Shown: positions 20,032-29,812, counted from the stretch's first letter. The stretch: DNA of 64,000 nucleotides from Roseiarcus sp963783175 (GCA_963783175.1 CAWANG010000003.1:124001-188000); one strand, 5' to 3'. The notes: generated from the letters alone by a model not told the origin. Made by a program: numbers and translations.

Positions 20032-22407
20032 ATGGGCCTCATCAAGCACATCCTGCGCACGATGGACTACGGTCCGTCGCCCGAGGGAAGCGAACACGTT
20101 AAAGCTTGGCTTGAAACGCACGCGGGCGGCTTCGGGGTCTTCATCAACGCCTTCACTAGGCCCCACGACCTGTTCGACGTCTTTAATCCAGCGACCGGGG
20201 AGCGGATCGCCCGCGCAACCCAGGGCTCTGCGACGGACGTTGACGCCGCGGTCGCCGCCGCGCGGAAGGCTCACGCCAAATGGGCGGCGCTCACCGGATA
20301 CGAGCGGTCGAAACATCTCTACGCGCTCGCCCGCCATGTGCAGAAGCGGGAGCGGTTTCTTGCGGTCTTGGAAACGATCGACAACGGCAAGCCGATCCGC
20401 GAATCGCGCGACATCGACATTCCGCTCGTCGCCCGCCATTTCTATCATCACGCGGGCTGGGCCTCGCTGATCGAGAGCGAGTTCCCGGGAACCAAGCCGG
20501 TCGGCGTCTGCGGGCAGATCATCCCGTGGAATTTTCCGCTGCTGATGCTTGCCTGGAAGATTGCGCCCGCGCTCGCCGCCGGCAACACGGTCGTGCTGAA
20601 GCCGGCGGAATATACGCCTCTGACCGCGCTTGCCTTCGCGGCGATCTGCGTCGAGGCGGGGCTGCCTCCTGGGGTCGTCAACATCGTCACCGGCGATGGC
20701 TTAACCGGCGCGGCGCTCGTCGCCCATGCCGGCGTGGACAAGATCGCCTTCACCGGCTCGACCGAGGTCGGCCGCGCGATTCGCAAGGCGACTGCCGGCA
20801 CCGGCAAGAAGCTGTCGCTCGAGCTCGGCGGCAAGTCGCCGTTCGTCGTGTTCGAGGACGCCGACCTCGACAGCGCGGTTGAGGGCGCCGTCGACGCGAT
20901 CTGGTTCAATCAGGGGCAGGTCTGCTGCGCCGGTTCGCGGCTGCTGGTCGCCGAGAGCGTGGCCGAAGCGCTATACGCCAAGCTGCGCGCGCGGATGGCG
21001 AACCTGAGGGTCGGCGATCCGCTCGACAAGTCGACCGACGTCGGCGCGATTGTCGCGCCGGCTCAGCTTGAACGCATCAGGCGGCTGATGAGCGAAGGCG
21101 AGAAGGAGGGGCTCGAGTTCTTTCGCGCCGACGATTCGCTGCCCGCTCGAGGCTGCTTCTATCCGCCGACGCTCGTCACCGGAGTGGAGCCCGCATCTGT
21201 CCTCGCGCGCGAGGAGATTTTCGGGCCGGTGCTGGTCGCTACGACCTTCCGCACGCCCGACGAAGCGGTCGGGCTCGCCAATAACACTCGCTATGGTCTC
21301 GCGGCTTCGGTCTGGAGCGAAAACGTCAATCGCGCGCTCGAGGTCGCGGCGCGCATCAAGGCCGGCGTCGTCTGGATCAATTCGACCAACATGTTCGACG
21401 CCGCCTCGGGTTTCGGCGGCTATCGCGAAAGCGGCTTCGGCCGCGAGGGCGGGCGCGAGGGCCTCTTCGAGTATCGCATCGCCAACGAGCCGAAGATGAA
21501 GCCGGGCTCGGCCAAGCCGGCGCGTCTCAACGCCGCGCCCGGGCTTCTCCCTGCCAGAGCGATCGCTGGCGCGAGCCTGGACCGGACCGCCAAGCTTTAC
21601 ATTGGCGGCAAACAGGCGCGCCCCAACTCCGGCTATAGCTATGCGGTTCTCGACCCCGCCGGACGCGAGGTAGGCCTCGCCGGTCTTGGCAACCGCAAGG
21701 ATATCCGCAACGCCGTCGAGGCGGCGGCCAAGGCTTCGTCCTGGGGCGCGGCGACGGCGCACAATCGCGCCCAGGTGCTCTATTACGTCGCCGAGAATCT
21801 GAGCGCCCGCGCAAGCGGGTTTGCCGATCGGCTGAGAGCGATGACCGGGGCGTCCGCCCGCGCGGCCGAGGCCGAGGTCGAGGCTTCGATCCGACGCGCG
21901 TTCGTCTATGCCGGCTATGCCGACAAGTTCGACGGGGCGGTGCACGCAACGCGCTCGCTTTTCGTCACGCTGGCGATGAATGAACCCTGGGGCGTGATGG
22001 GCGTCGTCTGCCCGGACGAAGCGCCGCTTCTCGCCCTCGTCTCGCTCGTCATGCCGGCGATCGCGATGGGAAATTGCGTGGTCGCGGTGCCGTCAGCCAG
22101 CCACTCGTTGAGCGCGACCGACTTCTACTCGGTCCTCGAAACTTCGGACGTCCCCACCGGCGTCGTCAACATCGTCACGGGCGAAGCGAATGCGCTCGCC
22201 AAGACGCTTGCCGAGCACGACGGGGTGGACGCGCTCTGGTATGTCGGCGACGCGGACGGCGCGGCGCAAGTGGAAGCGCTTTCCGCCGGCAATCTAAAGG
22301 CGACCTGGGTTTCCAATTCGGCCGTCGACTGGCCGAAGGCAGAGGGCCGCGAGTTCCTGCGCCGGGCGACCCAGGTCAAGAACATCTGGACCCCTTACGG
22401 GGAATAA
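20032..22407 (+). CDS. Double-domain aldehyde dehydrogenase
   Basis: 791 residues, about 1.6 times a normal aldehyde dehydrogenase. The first domain (to about 490) is complete: IIPWNFPLLMLAWK, FTGSTEVGR, general base Glu264 in LELGGKSPF and catalytic Cys299 in NQGQVCCAGSR. The second domain (about 515-791) is a partial repeat of the N-terminal coenzyme-binding fold (MNEPWGVMGVVCPDEAPLLALV, GVVNIVTG) but has no catalytic Cys segment, so it is likely structural. Placement right after deoC suggests it oxidises deoxyribose-derived acetaldehyde or a related aldehyde; substrate is inferred. Confidence 0.92.
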   Translation: MGLIKHILRTMDYGPSPEGSEHVKAWLETHAGGFGVFINAFTRPHDLFDVFNPATGERIARATQGSATDVDAAVAAARKAHAKWAALTGYERSKHLYALARHVQKRERFLAVLETIDNGKPIRESRDIDIPLVARHFYHHAGWASLIESEFPGTKPVGVCGQIIPWNFPLLMLAWKIAPALAAGNTVVLKPAEYTPLTALAFAAICVEAGLPPGVVNIVTGDGLTGAALVAHAGVDKIAFTGSTEVGRAIRKATAGTGKKLSLELGGKSPFVVFEDADLDSAVEGAVDAIWFNQGQVCCAGSRLLVAESVAEALYAKLRARMANLRVGDPLDKSTDVGAIVAPAQLERIRRLMSEGEKEGLEFFRADDSLPARGCFYPPTLVTGVEPASVLAREEIFGPVLVATTFRTPDEAVGLANNTRYGLAASVWSENVNRALEVAARIKAGVVWINSTNMFDAASGFGGYRESGFGREGGREGLFEYRIANEPKMKPGSAKPARLNAAPGLLPARAIAGASLDRTAKLYIGGKQARPNSGYSYAVLDPAGREVGLAGLGNRKDIRNAVEAAAKASSWGAATAHNRAQVLYYVAENLSARASGFADRLRAMTGASARAAEAEVEASIRRAFVYAGYADKFDGAVHATRSLFVTLAMNEPWGVMGVVCPDEAPLLALVSLVMPAIAMGNCVVAVPSASHSLSATDFYSVLETSDVPTGVVNIVTGEANALAKTLAEHDGVDALWYVGDADGAAQVEALSAGNLKATWVSNSAVDWPKAEGREFLRRATQVKNIWTPYGE

Positions 22408-22413
22408 GCAGTC

Positions 22414-23409
22414 TCACCAGACTTTTGTCACTGTATAACCATCGGCGCGAAACCGCTCGATGAGGCCGTCCTTGCCGGTAAGGTGCAGCGCGCCAACGGC
22501 GATGAACGCGCCGCCGGAGGCGATGAGCGGCGCGGCGCGATCGGCCATCACCGCGTTGCGATCGACGAGCATGACGTGCATCAATTCGTCCTGGGCCGAG
22601 CGCTCTGCCTTGCTCAACCCGCCTATAGCGTCGGAAATGGGCAGGATTTCCGCGGGCCTGCTCTCCCGATACAGTTGCAGCATGGTGGCGTAGAGGTCGT
22701 CGTTCATGGCCGGTTGCCGGGCGGCAACTCCGAGCAACAACGCCGCGACCTCGGGGCGTATCGACGCAATGGCGTCGAGCTGCCCTTGCGGCGTTTCGAG
22801 CCCGACGACAGTCAGTCCCGAATCTTTCGCCGTTTGGGCGAGCAACTGGTCGACCTCGGGCAGCTCGAGCGCCTCGCGCTTGGCTTCGCACGCGGGGAGC
22901 GCAGCCAGAATGGCGAGAAACCAGGGCTTCAAATGGTGCGCGAATTCAACCGGATAGCCGTGGGTCGTAACGAAAACCTCCACAGACTTGCGGTCTTCTG
23001 GCGGAATGACCCCCTCAAACGTGTCATGGTCGCGATCGAGCGCCTTGGCGAGCATCGTCGCCGTGATATTGGCCTTTTCGATAACGTCGATCGGCCCGCC
23101 GAGTTCGGTCGCCACAATCTTTGCGTCCTTGATCAGCTCGGCCGCCCGCCGCGCGATTTCGAGCGCGGAATCGTCGGTGGAATGGATCGTGCCGAAAAGA
23201 TGGGAGGGTTCGAGGCCCGCTTTGTCGATCCGCCACAAGAGGCCATCGGCATTGAGGAGGTCGTCGGCGCGCGCGGCCTCGGCCGCGGCGAGCCCCTCGA
23301 TGTGGGTGAGCGGGTCGCCGTGACAGGCCTCGGAGGTCGCGGCCTTCGTCGGCGCAAAGCTCAACAGGCCGACAAGCCCCGCGCAGAGGCAGAATGCCAA
23401 TCGCCGCAT
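22414..23409 (-). CDS. TraB/GumN family protein
   Basis: 332 residues with an N-terminal signal segment (LAFCLCAGLVGLLSF, cleaved near APTKAAT), so exported. Family markers are LFGTIHSTDD near residue 70 and GALHLTGKDGLIERFRADGYTV at the end. Two conserved histidine/glutamate clusters are present. TraB/GumN proteins are related to metal-dependent Tiki-type proteases; function in bacteria is unproven. The start chosen is the ATG giving the signal peptide; a longer frame upstream overlaps coaA. Confidence 0.88.
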   Translation of the reverse strand: MRRLAFCLCAGLVGLLSFAPTKAATSEACHGDPLTHIEGLAAAEAARADDLLNADGLLWRIDKAGLEPSHLFGTIHSTDDSALEIARRAAELIKDAKIVATELGGPIDVIEKANITATMLAKALDRDHDTFEGVIPPEDRKSVEVFVTTHGYPVEFAHHLKPWFLAILAALPACEAKREALELPEVDQLLAQTAKDSGLTVVGLETPQGQLDAIASIRPEVAALLLGVAARQPAMNDDLYATMLQLYRESRPAEILPISDAIGGLSKAERSAQDELMHVMLVDRNAVMADRAAPLIASGGAFIAVGALHLTGKDGLIERFRADGYTVTKVW

Positions 23410-23414
23410 CGCGC

Positions 23415-24371
23415 TCACAGCTTCCTCAGGGCCACTTCTTCGATCCGGTGGCTTGCGCCCTTTGTCAAAAGGAGGTCGGCGCGCGGCCGCGTCGGCAGGA
23501 TATTCTCGTGCAGGTTGACCAGATTGATGCGCCGCCAGATCGACCGCGCCGTCGCCTCGGCCTCGGCATCGCCGAGGTCGGCATATTGGCGGAAATAGCT
23601 GCGCGGATCGCGGAACGCGGTCGTCCTGAGCCCCATGAACCGCTCGATGTACCATTGCTCCAGCAATGCGTCGTCGGCGTCCAGGAAAATAGCGAAGTCG
23701 AAAAAGTCGGAAACGAATGGTATCTCTTTGCCGTCCCTGGGCAGCCGGTTGGGCAATAAGACGTTGATCCCTTCGAAGATGAGAATGTCCGGCCGGTCAA
23801 CGACAATCGATTCTCCCTTCACGATATCGTAGGTGATATGCGAATAGACCGGAGCTGCGACATTGTGTTGCCCGGCCTTGACCGCGGAAAGAAAGCCGAG
23901 CACCGCCGTCCCGTCGTAGCTCTCGGGAAAGCCTTTCCGGTCCATGATGCCCTGCCGGATCAGCTCCGCATTCGGGCGCAAGAAGCCATCAGTGGTGACG
24001 AGCTGTACTTTGGGCGTGTTCGGCCAGCGGGTCAGGAGCGCCTGCAGGACACGCGCCGTCGTCGACTTCCCGGCCGCGACCGACCCGGCAATCCCGATGA
24101 TGTAGGGAACTTTTCCGTCGGTCGCGCCGAGGAAGCGCTGCGTCGCCTTGAACAATCCCTGTGTCGCGGCGACGTAGAGCGCGAGCAGCCGCGACAGCGG
24201 CAGATAGATCGCGACCACCTCGTCGAGCGAGATTGGATCGTGCGTCGACTGCAGCTTCCTGAGATCATCGATCGTGAGCGTCAGCTGGGTGTCCGCGCGC
24301 AGCTGCGCCCATTCGTCGCGGGTGAAGCGGCGGAACGGAGACTCCAGTGATTGAGCCGGGACCCCATTCAT
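23415..24371 (-). CDS. coaA: Pantothenate kinase, type I
   Basis: 318 residues from the ATG at 24371, which has a purine-rich site in front; a TTG start 57 bases upstream is less likely. It catalyses the first committed step of coenzyme A synthesis. The P-loop is GIAGSVAAGKST; other CoaA segments are VTTDGFLRPN, GFPESYD, IFEGINVL and DFFDFAIFLDADD. In Hyphomicrobiales coaA usually follows hisE, as it does here. Confidence 0.95.
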   Translation of the reverse strand: MNGVPAQSLESPFRRFTRDEWAQLRADTQLTLTIDDLRKLQSTHDPISLDEVVAIYLPLSRLLALYVAATQGLFKATQRFLGATDGKVPYIIGIAGSVAAGKSTTARVLQALLTRWPNTPKVQLVTTDGFLRPNAELIRQGIMDRKGFPESYDGTAVLGFLSAVKAGQHNVAAPVYSHITYDIVKGESIVVDRPDILIFEGINVLLPNRLPRDGKEIPFVSDFFDFAIFLDADDALLEQWYIERFMGLRTTAFRDPRSYFRQYADLGDAEAEATARSIWRRINLVNLHENILPTRPRADLLLTKGASHRIEEVALRKL

Positions 24372-24424
24372 CAGAACTCTCTCACTAGCGCTGGCCGGTG
24401 CTATTGGATCTCTTCCCAGGGTTT

Positions 24425-24739
24425 TCAATTTGCGCGAGACGCTTTTTCTTCGTGACCGCTGCGTCCTGATCGCTTGTCCAATTCGTTCATGACCGATGAC
24501 AGCGCCACGCCCCGCGCTCGCAGCACGACGAGGAGGTGGTAGAGGACATCCGCCGCTTCTGCGCGAACGGCGCTCTCGTCCAGGGCCGCGGCGGCGATCG
24601 CCAGTTCGATCGCTTCTTCGCCGAATTTGCGGGCGCAGTGCGCCGGGCCCTTATCGAGCAGGCTGCGGGTATAGGACGTCTGCGCGCTGGCGCCCGCGCG
24701 CTCATCGATTGTTTGGGCGAGTTCGTCCAGCGTGAACAT
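24425..24739 (-). CDS. hisE: Phosphoribosyl-ATP pyrophosphatase
   Basis: 104 residues from the ATG giving MFTLDELAQTIDERAG; the frame is open further upstream but the family begins here. HisE hydrolyses phosphoribosyl-ATP in histidine synthesis. Diagnostic residues are in KFGEEAIELAIAA and EAADVLYHLLVVL, the metal-binding glutamate/aspartate cluster of the all-alpha NTP pyrophosphohydrolases. It lies upstream of coaA in the same direction; hisF, often just before it, is absent and a divergent hemN-like gene sits there instead. Confidence 0.9.
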   Translation of the reverse strand: MFTLDELAQTIDERAGASAQTSYTRSLLDKGPAHCARKFGEEAIELAIAAAALDESAVRAEAADVLYHLLVVLRARGVALSSVMNELDKRSGRSGHEEKASRAN

Positions 24740-24917
24740 CGCGTCAGCCCCGTGCTTTTCTCGCATCCGCGCCTTTATCTCCCGTTGCGCTGGCGGCCGC
24801 AACCGGGCGATCGACGCAATCGGCGACAACTTGCCGCACGTCTCGGAGCCATAATCGGGCTCGAATTGGACCCCGTCCAGGTTGGCGATGGCGCGGACGG
24901 GCGCTAGTTCTGGGATC

Positions 24918-26299
24918 ATGTCGACGATTGCCGCCGCGAGCGAAGCAGAGCTTGTCGCGCGCTACGATGGGCGCGTGCCGCGTTACACCAGCTATCCGAC
25001 GGCGCCGCATTTTACCCCGGCGGTCGGCGCGGGCGTCTATGAGCGATGGCTCGGCGAGCTTCCCGCGGACGCGGCGCTGTCGCTCTATCTCCACGTGCCA
25101 TTCTGCGACCGACTCTGTTTCTACTGCGGTTGCAACACTTCGTCGTTCGGCGTGATTCCTCGCGCCGAGCCTATGGGGAATTGCTGGCGCGAGAGATCGA
25201 CCATATCGCTCGGCTGATCGGCCGACGGCGAGCCGTCTCGCATCTGCACTGGGGGGGCGGCACGCCAACCTCGCTGCCGGGCGACTGCCTCATCGGGATC
25301 ATGGAAAGGCTCAGGGAGCGGTTCGACCTCGCTCCCGACGCCGAGATCGCGATCGAGGTTGATCCAACGTCGCTCCCGTCCGACCGCCGCGACGCTCTCG
25401 CCCCAATGGGCGTCACTCGCGTCAGTCTCGGCGTGCAGGATTTGGAGCCGTCGGTGCAGCGGGCCATCGGCCGCGAGCAATCCTACGACGAGACGGAGGC
25501 TTGCGCCCTAGCCGCGCGCGCGCTCGGCATTGGATCGCTCAATCTCGATCTCATTTACGGCCTGCCGCTGCAGACAACAGAGGGCGTCGTTTCCACCGCA
25601 CGACGCGTCCTGGACCTCAAGGCCGACCGAATTGCGGTTTTTGGTTACGCTCACGTGCCCTGGATGAAACGTCATCAGGCCCTTATTCCCGGGGAACTTT
25701 TGCCCGGATCGCTCGAGCGCTACGCCCAAGCCAACGCGATCCAGGGGGTCTTGATGCAGGAAGGCGGCTACATCCCGGTCGGTATCGACCATTACGCGCA
25801 GCCCGATGACCCGATGGCCAAGGCGGCGGCCGCACGACGGCTGAAGCGTGGTTTTCAGGGCTATACCACCGACGCCGCTCCGGTGTTGATCGGATTCGGC
25901 GCGAGCGCCGTGGGCTCTCTCCCGCAAGGCTATGTGCAGAACGCGCCGACCGCCGCCGCTTATGCCAACGAAATCGAAGCAGGGCGGCTCGCCACCGTCC
26001 GCGGGGTCGAGCTCAACGCCGACGACAGGCTGCGCCGAGACGCGATCGAACACGTGATGTGCGATCTCGAGGTCGACCTCGAAGCTGTCGCATTCAAGCA
26101 TGGCGCGGACCCTGCGCCATTGATCGAGTCGGCGGCGATCGGGCTGCCGCGATATGTCGCCGACGGCCTCGCGTGTTGGGACGGCCGGCAGGTGACGGTG
26201 AACGAACGCGGCCGTCCGTTCGTGCGCTCGCTCGCCGCCATCTTTGACCGTTACCTCGCGCAAGATGGGCGCAACCCAAGCCATTCGCGCGCCTTGTAA
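24918..26299 (+). CDS. hemN: Oxygen-independent coproporphyrinogen III oxidase (frameshifted)
   Basis: A radical-SAM enzyme that decarboxylates coproporphyrinogen III without oxygen, for haem or bacteriochlorophyll. The first frame has VPRYTSYPTAPHF and the iron-sulfur motif CDRLCFYCGC (Cys63, 67, 70, 72). The frame then breaks; adding one G at about 25142 joins it to VVRRDSSRRAYGELLAREI. The rest is normal: HLHWGGGTPTSL, EVDPTSL, GVTRVSLGVQDLEPSVQRAIGR and LIYGLPLQT. The repaired length of about 460 residues fits HemN. The break is probably a sequence error. It is divergent from hisE. Confidence 0.92.
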
Positions 26300-26435
26300 C
26301 GCGCAAGGAGTTCGCCCGCCGGCGCGGAGCGGCAGAGACGCGGCAGGTCGGCGCGTCTCTGACGAACGCCTCCGTCGGCGAAGGCTTCTTGACTTGGCTC
26401 TCGCGCCGACCATAAAGCGTGTCGGGCGTCGGATA

Positions 26436-26510
26436 GGGCGATTAGCTCAGCGGTAGAGCACTCCCTTCACACGGGAGGGGTCGCAGGTTCGATCCCTGCA
26501 TCGCCCACCA
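26436..26510 (+). tRNA. tRNA-Val (anticodon CAC)
   Basis: A complete 75-base cloverleaf. The acceptor GGGCGAT pairs with ATCGCCC, followed by A and an encoded CCA. The D arm holds AGCTCAGCGGTAGAGC. The anticodon stem CTCCC/GGGAG closes the loop TTCACAC, giving anticodon CAC for the codon GUG. The T arm is GCAGGTTCGATCCCTGC. It sits 140 bases from the broken recombinase gene. Confidence 0.97.
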
Positions 26511-26649
26511 GGCAGTCCCGGCAAACCGGCGGGGTTTCCCGGCCGCAAAAAAGCTGCGCAATTCCAATCGGTTATTGGGACACGTCTCGGTCTGCGAACT
26601 GTATCCCGACCACTCTCCGGCGTTTTGAGCCTGAATTCGCCCGCCAGTC

Positions 26650-28074
26650 TCAGCCCACAAAATTCCGCTTCGCGGACCGCGAGATGGAGAAAACTTGAGC
26701 CGAGGCTTCACGCTCGCCAAGTCGATCGCGCAGGAAGGGTTTGCCGCTGGTGGATAGCCAGCTGGGTTCGGGCTGCGCCTGAATCGGCTCCCGCAGTCCC
26801 AAGACGCCCCATTGCTCAGACCAGAGCATCGGCAGGTCGGTCAGGCGCCTGGCGCTGAACCCGCGCGGAAGGCGACCCTCCATCGCGGCCTCCGCTAGGA
26901 CGGGTGAGAGAAAAGCGAGGGACAGCGTCATCCGGATCGAACGCTCGCTCTTGCCCTCGCGGACGGCGAGCGACTAAGCCAGCAATGAGCGTCTCCCAGG
27001 GCTTTGACGAAACCGTCTCGCGCCTTGGTTCGCATCGCACGCTGGGGTTGCTTCAGTTCCTCGACGCCTTGGACGATCTCGCAGCGTCGACGCGAGGACG
27101 TCCGACTCCAGGGGAGCGTCAATAGTCGATCCTGCCCATCGCCGACGACGGACTCGCTGAGAACAATTTCGATCCGCGTCGCACTGACCGTGACGCGCTC
27201 GATGGCGTTTCGGACATCGTTCTCAGCCGCCGAGTCTGTTGGTGGGCGACGAGTTTGTTCGCGTTGCACGCTCGCGACATTACCGCCGAGGAAGCCGCGA
27301 TTGATTTGATGGTCCGCGATGACGCTTGCCTGCCCGGTCAGATGCGTCCCGACTGCGCGCGCAACCCGGTCTTCGATCTCTGCAGCGGGAATGCGCGCGA
27401 CCGATCCGGCCTCTTGCTTCTGTCCCGACAACGCCGCGCGCGACACATAGTATCGCCAGCGCCGCCCGCCCTTGGACGCATGGCTCGCGCCCATCCTGTT
27501 TCCGCGATCGTCGAAAAGCTTGCCCGCGAGAAAGGAATGATCGTCGGACCGGGCCGCTCGCCGGGTCTGGGTTTGGCGCGCGAGCCTTTGCTGAACCCGG
27601 TCCCAGGTCTCAATGTCCACGATCGCCGGATGAAGGCCGTCGTGGATCAGCCCTTTGTGGCGCAGCCGTCCGACATAGATCGGGTTCGAGAGGATCCAGT
27701 AAAGATGGCCTCGCGAGATCGGGACGCCGCCCGTCCTTCTGCCGGATCGATTAATCCGAACCGGCGAGCGAACGTTCTCGGCGTCGAGAGCGATCTTGAG
27801 GCGCACTACGCTGCCGACGTCGAGGTAGCGGAGAAAGAGACCGCGGACGAATTCGGCTTCGCTTTCGATCACATGGAGAGCGCGGTCTTCGACATGGTAG
27901 CCGAGAGGAACCGCTCCGCCCATCCAGAGGCCCTTCCGCTTTGAGGCGGCGACCTTGTCGCGGATTCGCTCGCCGGTGATCTCCCGCTCCAACTGCGCGA
28001 AAGACAACAGCATATTGAGCGTGAGCCGCCCCATGCTGGTGGTGGTGTTGAAGGCCTGGGTCACCGAGATTGGT
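26650..28074 (-). pseudogene. Large serine recombinase, 5'-truncated and frameshifted
   Basis: The surviving part starts inside the catalytic domain with SVTQAFNTTTSMGRLTLNMLLSFAQ, the helix that follows the catalytic core, then the recombinase domain (GERIRDKVAASKRKGLWMGG, PLGYHVEDR, ILSNPIYVG). The tail MTLSLAFLSPVLAEAAMEGRLPRGF is in another frame, joined near 26960. The N-terminal catalytic serine part is missing because IS3 sequence abuts the gene at 28075. Large serine recombinases mobilise phages and integrative elements; this one cannot be active. Confidence 0.85.
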
Positions 28075-28100
28075 CTGCTGCCGGTTCCGTGGACAGGCAG

Positions 28101-28967
28101 TTAAGCTAGTCCGACCTTCCTTTCGAACTCAACCGGGCTGAGGTAGCCGATGGTCGAGTGCCTGCGGATGGTGTTGTAGAACCTCTCGATGTAGTCGAAC
28201 ACGTCGGCCCTGGCGGCGTCCCGCGTCCGGTATAACTTGCTGCCAATCCGCTCGGTTTTCAGCGACGAGAAGAAGCTTTCCATGGCGGCGTTGTCCCAGA
28301 CGTTTCCCGAACGGCTCATCGAGCAATCAACGCCATTGTCGGCCATCAGCCGCTGGAACTGCTCGCTCGTATATTGGCTGCCCCGGTCAGAGTGATGCAA
28401 CAGCGCATCCGGGCGACCGCGCCGCCAGATCGCCATCATCGGCGCATCCGTGACGAGTTGCGCATTCATCTCGGCTTTCATCGACCAGCCGACGACGCGG
28501 CGCGAAAACAGGTCGATTACGGCGGCGACGTAGAGCCAGCCCTCGGCTGTCCAGACATAGGTGAAGTCGGCGATCCATTTACGGTTGGGCTGGTACGCCG
28601 TAAACTGGCGATCGAGCACATTCGGCGCGATCGCCGAAGCCGAACGTTCGCCATCGTCCTTTGGCAAAGCGCGCCTGCGCGGCCGCGCCCGCAACGCCTG
28701 AGCGCGCATCAGGCGTTCGATCTTGTGCAGACCGCACGAAAAGCCGGCTTCCAGCACGTCGCGCCAGACCCGACGTGCGCCATAGGTGCGTGCGCTTGCC
28801 ACGAAGCTCGCCCTTACCGCCGGCATGATCGCTTCGTCCTCTCGCGAGCGCGCGCAGAGGCTGCGTTTCAGCCAAGCATGGAAGCCAGACCTCGATACGC
28901 CGAGCGCTTCGCAAAGCCATGCCACCGGCCAGACGGAACGGTGCTTCGCAATGAAGCCGAACTTCAT
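28101..28967 (-). CDS. IS3 transposase OrfB (DDE integrase)
   Basis: 288 residues from the ATG at 28967. The rve integrase core has its DDE residues in RKWIADFTYVWT, LLHHSDRGSQYTS and DNAAMESFFSSLK, followed by FYNTIRRHSTIGYLSPVEFE. An N-terminal HTH_21 segment (YGARRVWRDVLEAGFSCG) is present. It is normally made as an OrfAB fusion by -1 frameshifting: the frame is open upstream and meets the slippery A-AAA-AAG at 29003-28997. It appears intact, so this copy may be active. Confidence 0.93.
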   Translation of the reverse strand: MKFGFIAKHRSVWPVAWLCEALGVSRSGFHAWLKRSLCARSREDEAIMPAVRASFVASARTYGARRVWRDVLEAGFSCGLHKIERLMRAQALRARPRRRALPKDDGERSASAIAPNVLDRQFTAYQPNRKWIADFTYVWTAEGWLYVAAVIDLFSRRVVGWSMKAEMNAQLVTDAPMMAIWRRGRPDALLHHSDRGSQYTSEQFQRLMADNGVDCSMSRSGNVWDNAAMESFFSSLKTERIGSKLYRTRDAARADVFDYIERFYNTIRRHSTIGYLSPVEFERKVGLA

Positions 28968-29254
28968 GTCGACTCCCTCGCGAAGTAGGCTGCGGCCTTT
29001 TTTAGGATGTCGCGCTCCGCCTTGAGCTTTGCGACCTCGCGCCTGAGCCGGTCGATCTCCAGTTGCTCGGGCTTCATCTGACCGTGCCCCGGGAAGGCCT
29101 GCTTCGGATCCGCACCCAACTCTCTCACCCACTTGCGAAGAACGTTCTCGTGGACGTCAATGTCCCGAGACGCCTGCGCCACGCTCACGCCTCGTTCGCG
29201 CACCAGGCGGACGGCCTCGATCTTGAACTCTCGACTGAACTTGCGCCTCTGCAT
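28964..29254 (-). CDS. IS3 transposase OrfA (helix-turn-helix)
   Basis: 96 residues. It begins MQRRKFSREFKIEAVRLVRE, the usual OrfA HTH, followed by a leucine-zipper coiled coil (EIDRLRREVAKLKAERDILKKAAAYF). The run AAAAAAG within ILKK is the typical IS3 slippery heptamer, where -1 slippage fuses OrfA to OrfB. Its stop overlaps the orfB ATG. Confidence 0.93.
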   Translation of the reverse strand: MQRRKFSREFKIEAVRLVRERGVSVAQASRDIDVHENVLRKWVRELGADPKQAFPGHGQMKPEQLEIDRLRREVAKLKAERDILKKAAAYFAREST

Positions 29255-29311
29255 CGCTTGCCTCCGGCTTCCTGAAACACCCTATCTCGGTGTCCACGGA
29301 ACCGGCAGCAG

Positions 29312-29429
29312 GCCAGATGTCCTTGAGGTGGATGTGGGTCGCGTTGAGGTCCGAAGGGTTTGGCCTGCCGACGGTCATGGTGCGGATCACGAAATCAGGG
29401 CGCGCATACCAGACTTGAAACGCGCTCAT
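29312..29429 (-). pseudogene. 5' fragment of an unknown gene cut by IS3
   Basis: The ATG overlaps the stop of the upstream gene (ATGA), showing translational coupling, and the frame reads MSAFQVWYARPDFVIRTMTV followed by a DLNATHIHLKDI segment before it runs into the IS3 end. About 39 codons survive. The rest of the gene is not found on the other side of the IS, where a recombinase lies instead. No family recognised. Confidence 0.6.
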
Positions 29430-29812
29430 GACACTGCGGTCTTTTGGTAGCGGTTGACGATCTTGAAGCTATGGCCAGCTTCGCCCTCGAACTCCAATTC
29501 AGAGATGTCGAAGACGCCAACGTAACCGTTGCGCTTGGGTGGGGCGTCGCCTTCCCAAATGTCGTCGGTCAGAACGACCTTGCTTGACCGGTACAGGCGA
29601 TCGCGCCACTTTGCGACCTTGCCCTTGAACCGCTTGAACCGCTCTAAGGTGCTATCCTCGCGCCGATAGATGTGGCTGGCGCCATCGTAGAATTTCGTAT
29701 GAGCGACAGGCACCTGCTCCGTGCTTCCGTCCTCCCATTCGACTTCAACGAGCCAGTCGCCTTGACGGCCCTTGAGCGCGCAAAAGCGAAGGCGCTCCGC
29801 TTTATTCGTCAT
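29426..29812 (-). CDS. Hypothetical protein of the accessory region
   Basis: 128 residues, soluble, charged, with a strand-rich N-terminal part (RQGDWLVEVEWEDGSTEQVPVAHTKF) and a C-terminal EFEGEAGHSFKIVNRY. No known domain. It forms an operon with the truncated gene after it. Such small acidic proteins are common cargo of integrated elements. Confidence 0.6.
   Translation of the reverse strand: MTNKAERLRFCALKGRQGDWLVEVEWEDGSTEQVPVAHTKFYDGASHIYRREDSTLERFKRFKGKVAKWRDRLYRSSKVVLTDDIWEGDAPPKRNGYVGVFDISELEFEGEAGHSFKIVNRYQKTAVS

Larger units (their letters stand above)
28075..29311 (-). mobile_element. IS3-family insertion sequence, copy 1
   Basis: About 1.24 kb bounded by a perfect 21-base inverted repeat: CTGCTGCCGGTTCCGTGGAC from 28075 on the plus strand and its reverse complement ending at 29311. 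It encodes overlapping orfA and orfB on the minus strand. No target duplication is visible: bases left of it read GATTGGT and right of it GCCAGATG. The genes on the two sides are also unrelated, so a deletion or recombination has occurred at one end. Confidence 0.92.

Noticed and set aside
22483..23598. 371-codon plus-strand frame
   Set aside because: Antisense to the TraB/GumN gene and the end of coaA.
26436..26650. tRNA-Val as attachment site of the broken recombinase element
   Set aside because: No second copy of the tRNA 3' end is visible in the window, and serine recombinases seldom use tRNA genes.
26442..26720. Minus-strand frame ending MQGSNLRPLPCEGSALPLS
   Set aside because: It is the antisense translation of tRNA-Val, a well-known false protein.
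28964..28967. Frameshift between orfA and orfB of IS3 copy 1 as damage
   Set aside because: An AAAAAAG heptamer precedes it; programmed -1 frameshifting is normal for IS3.
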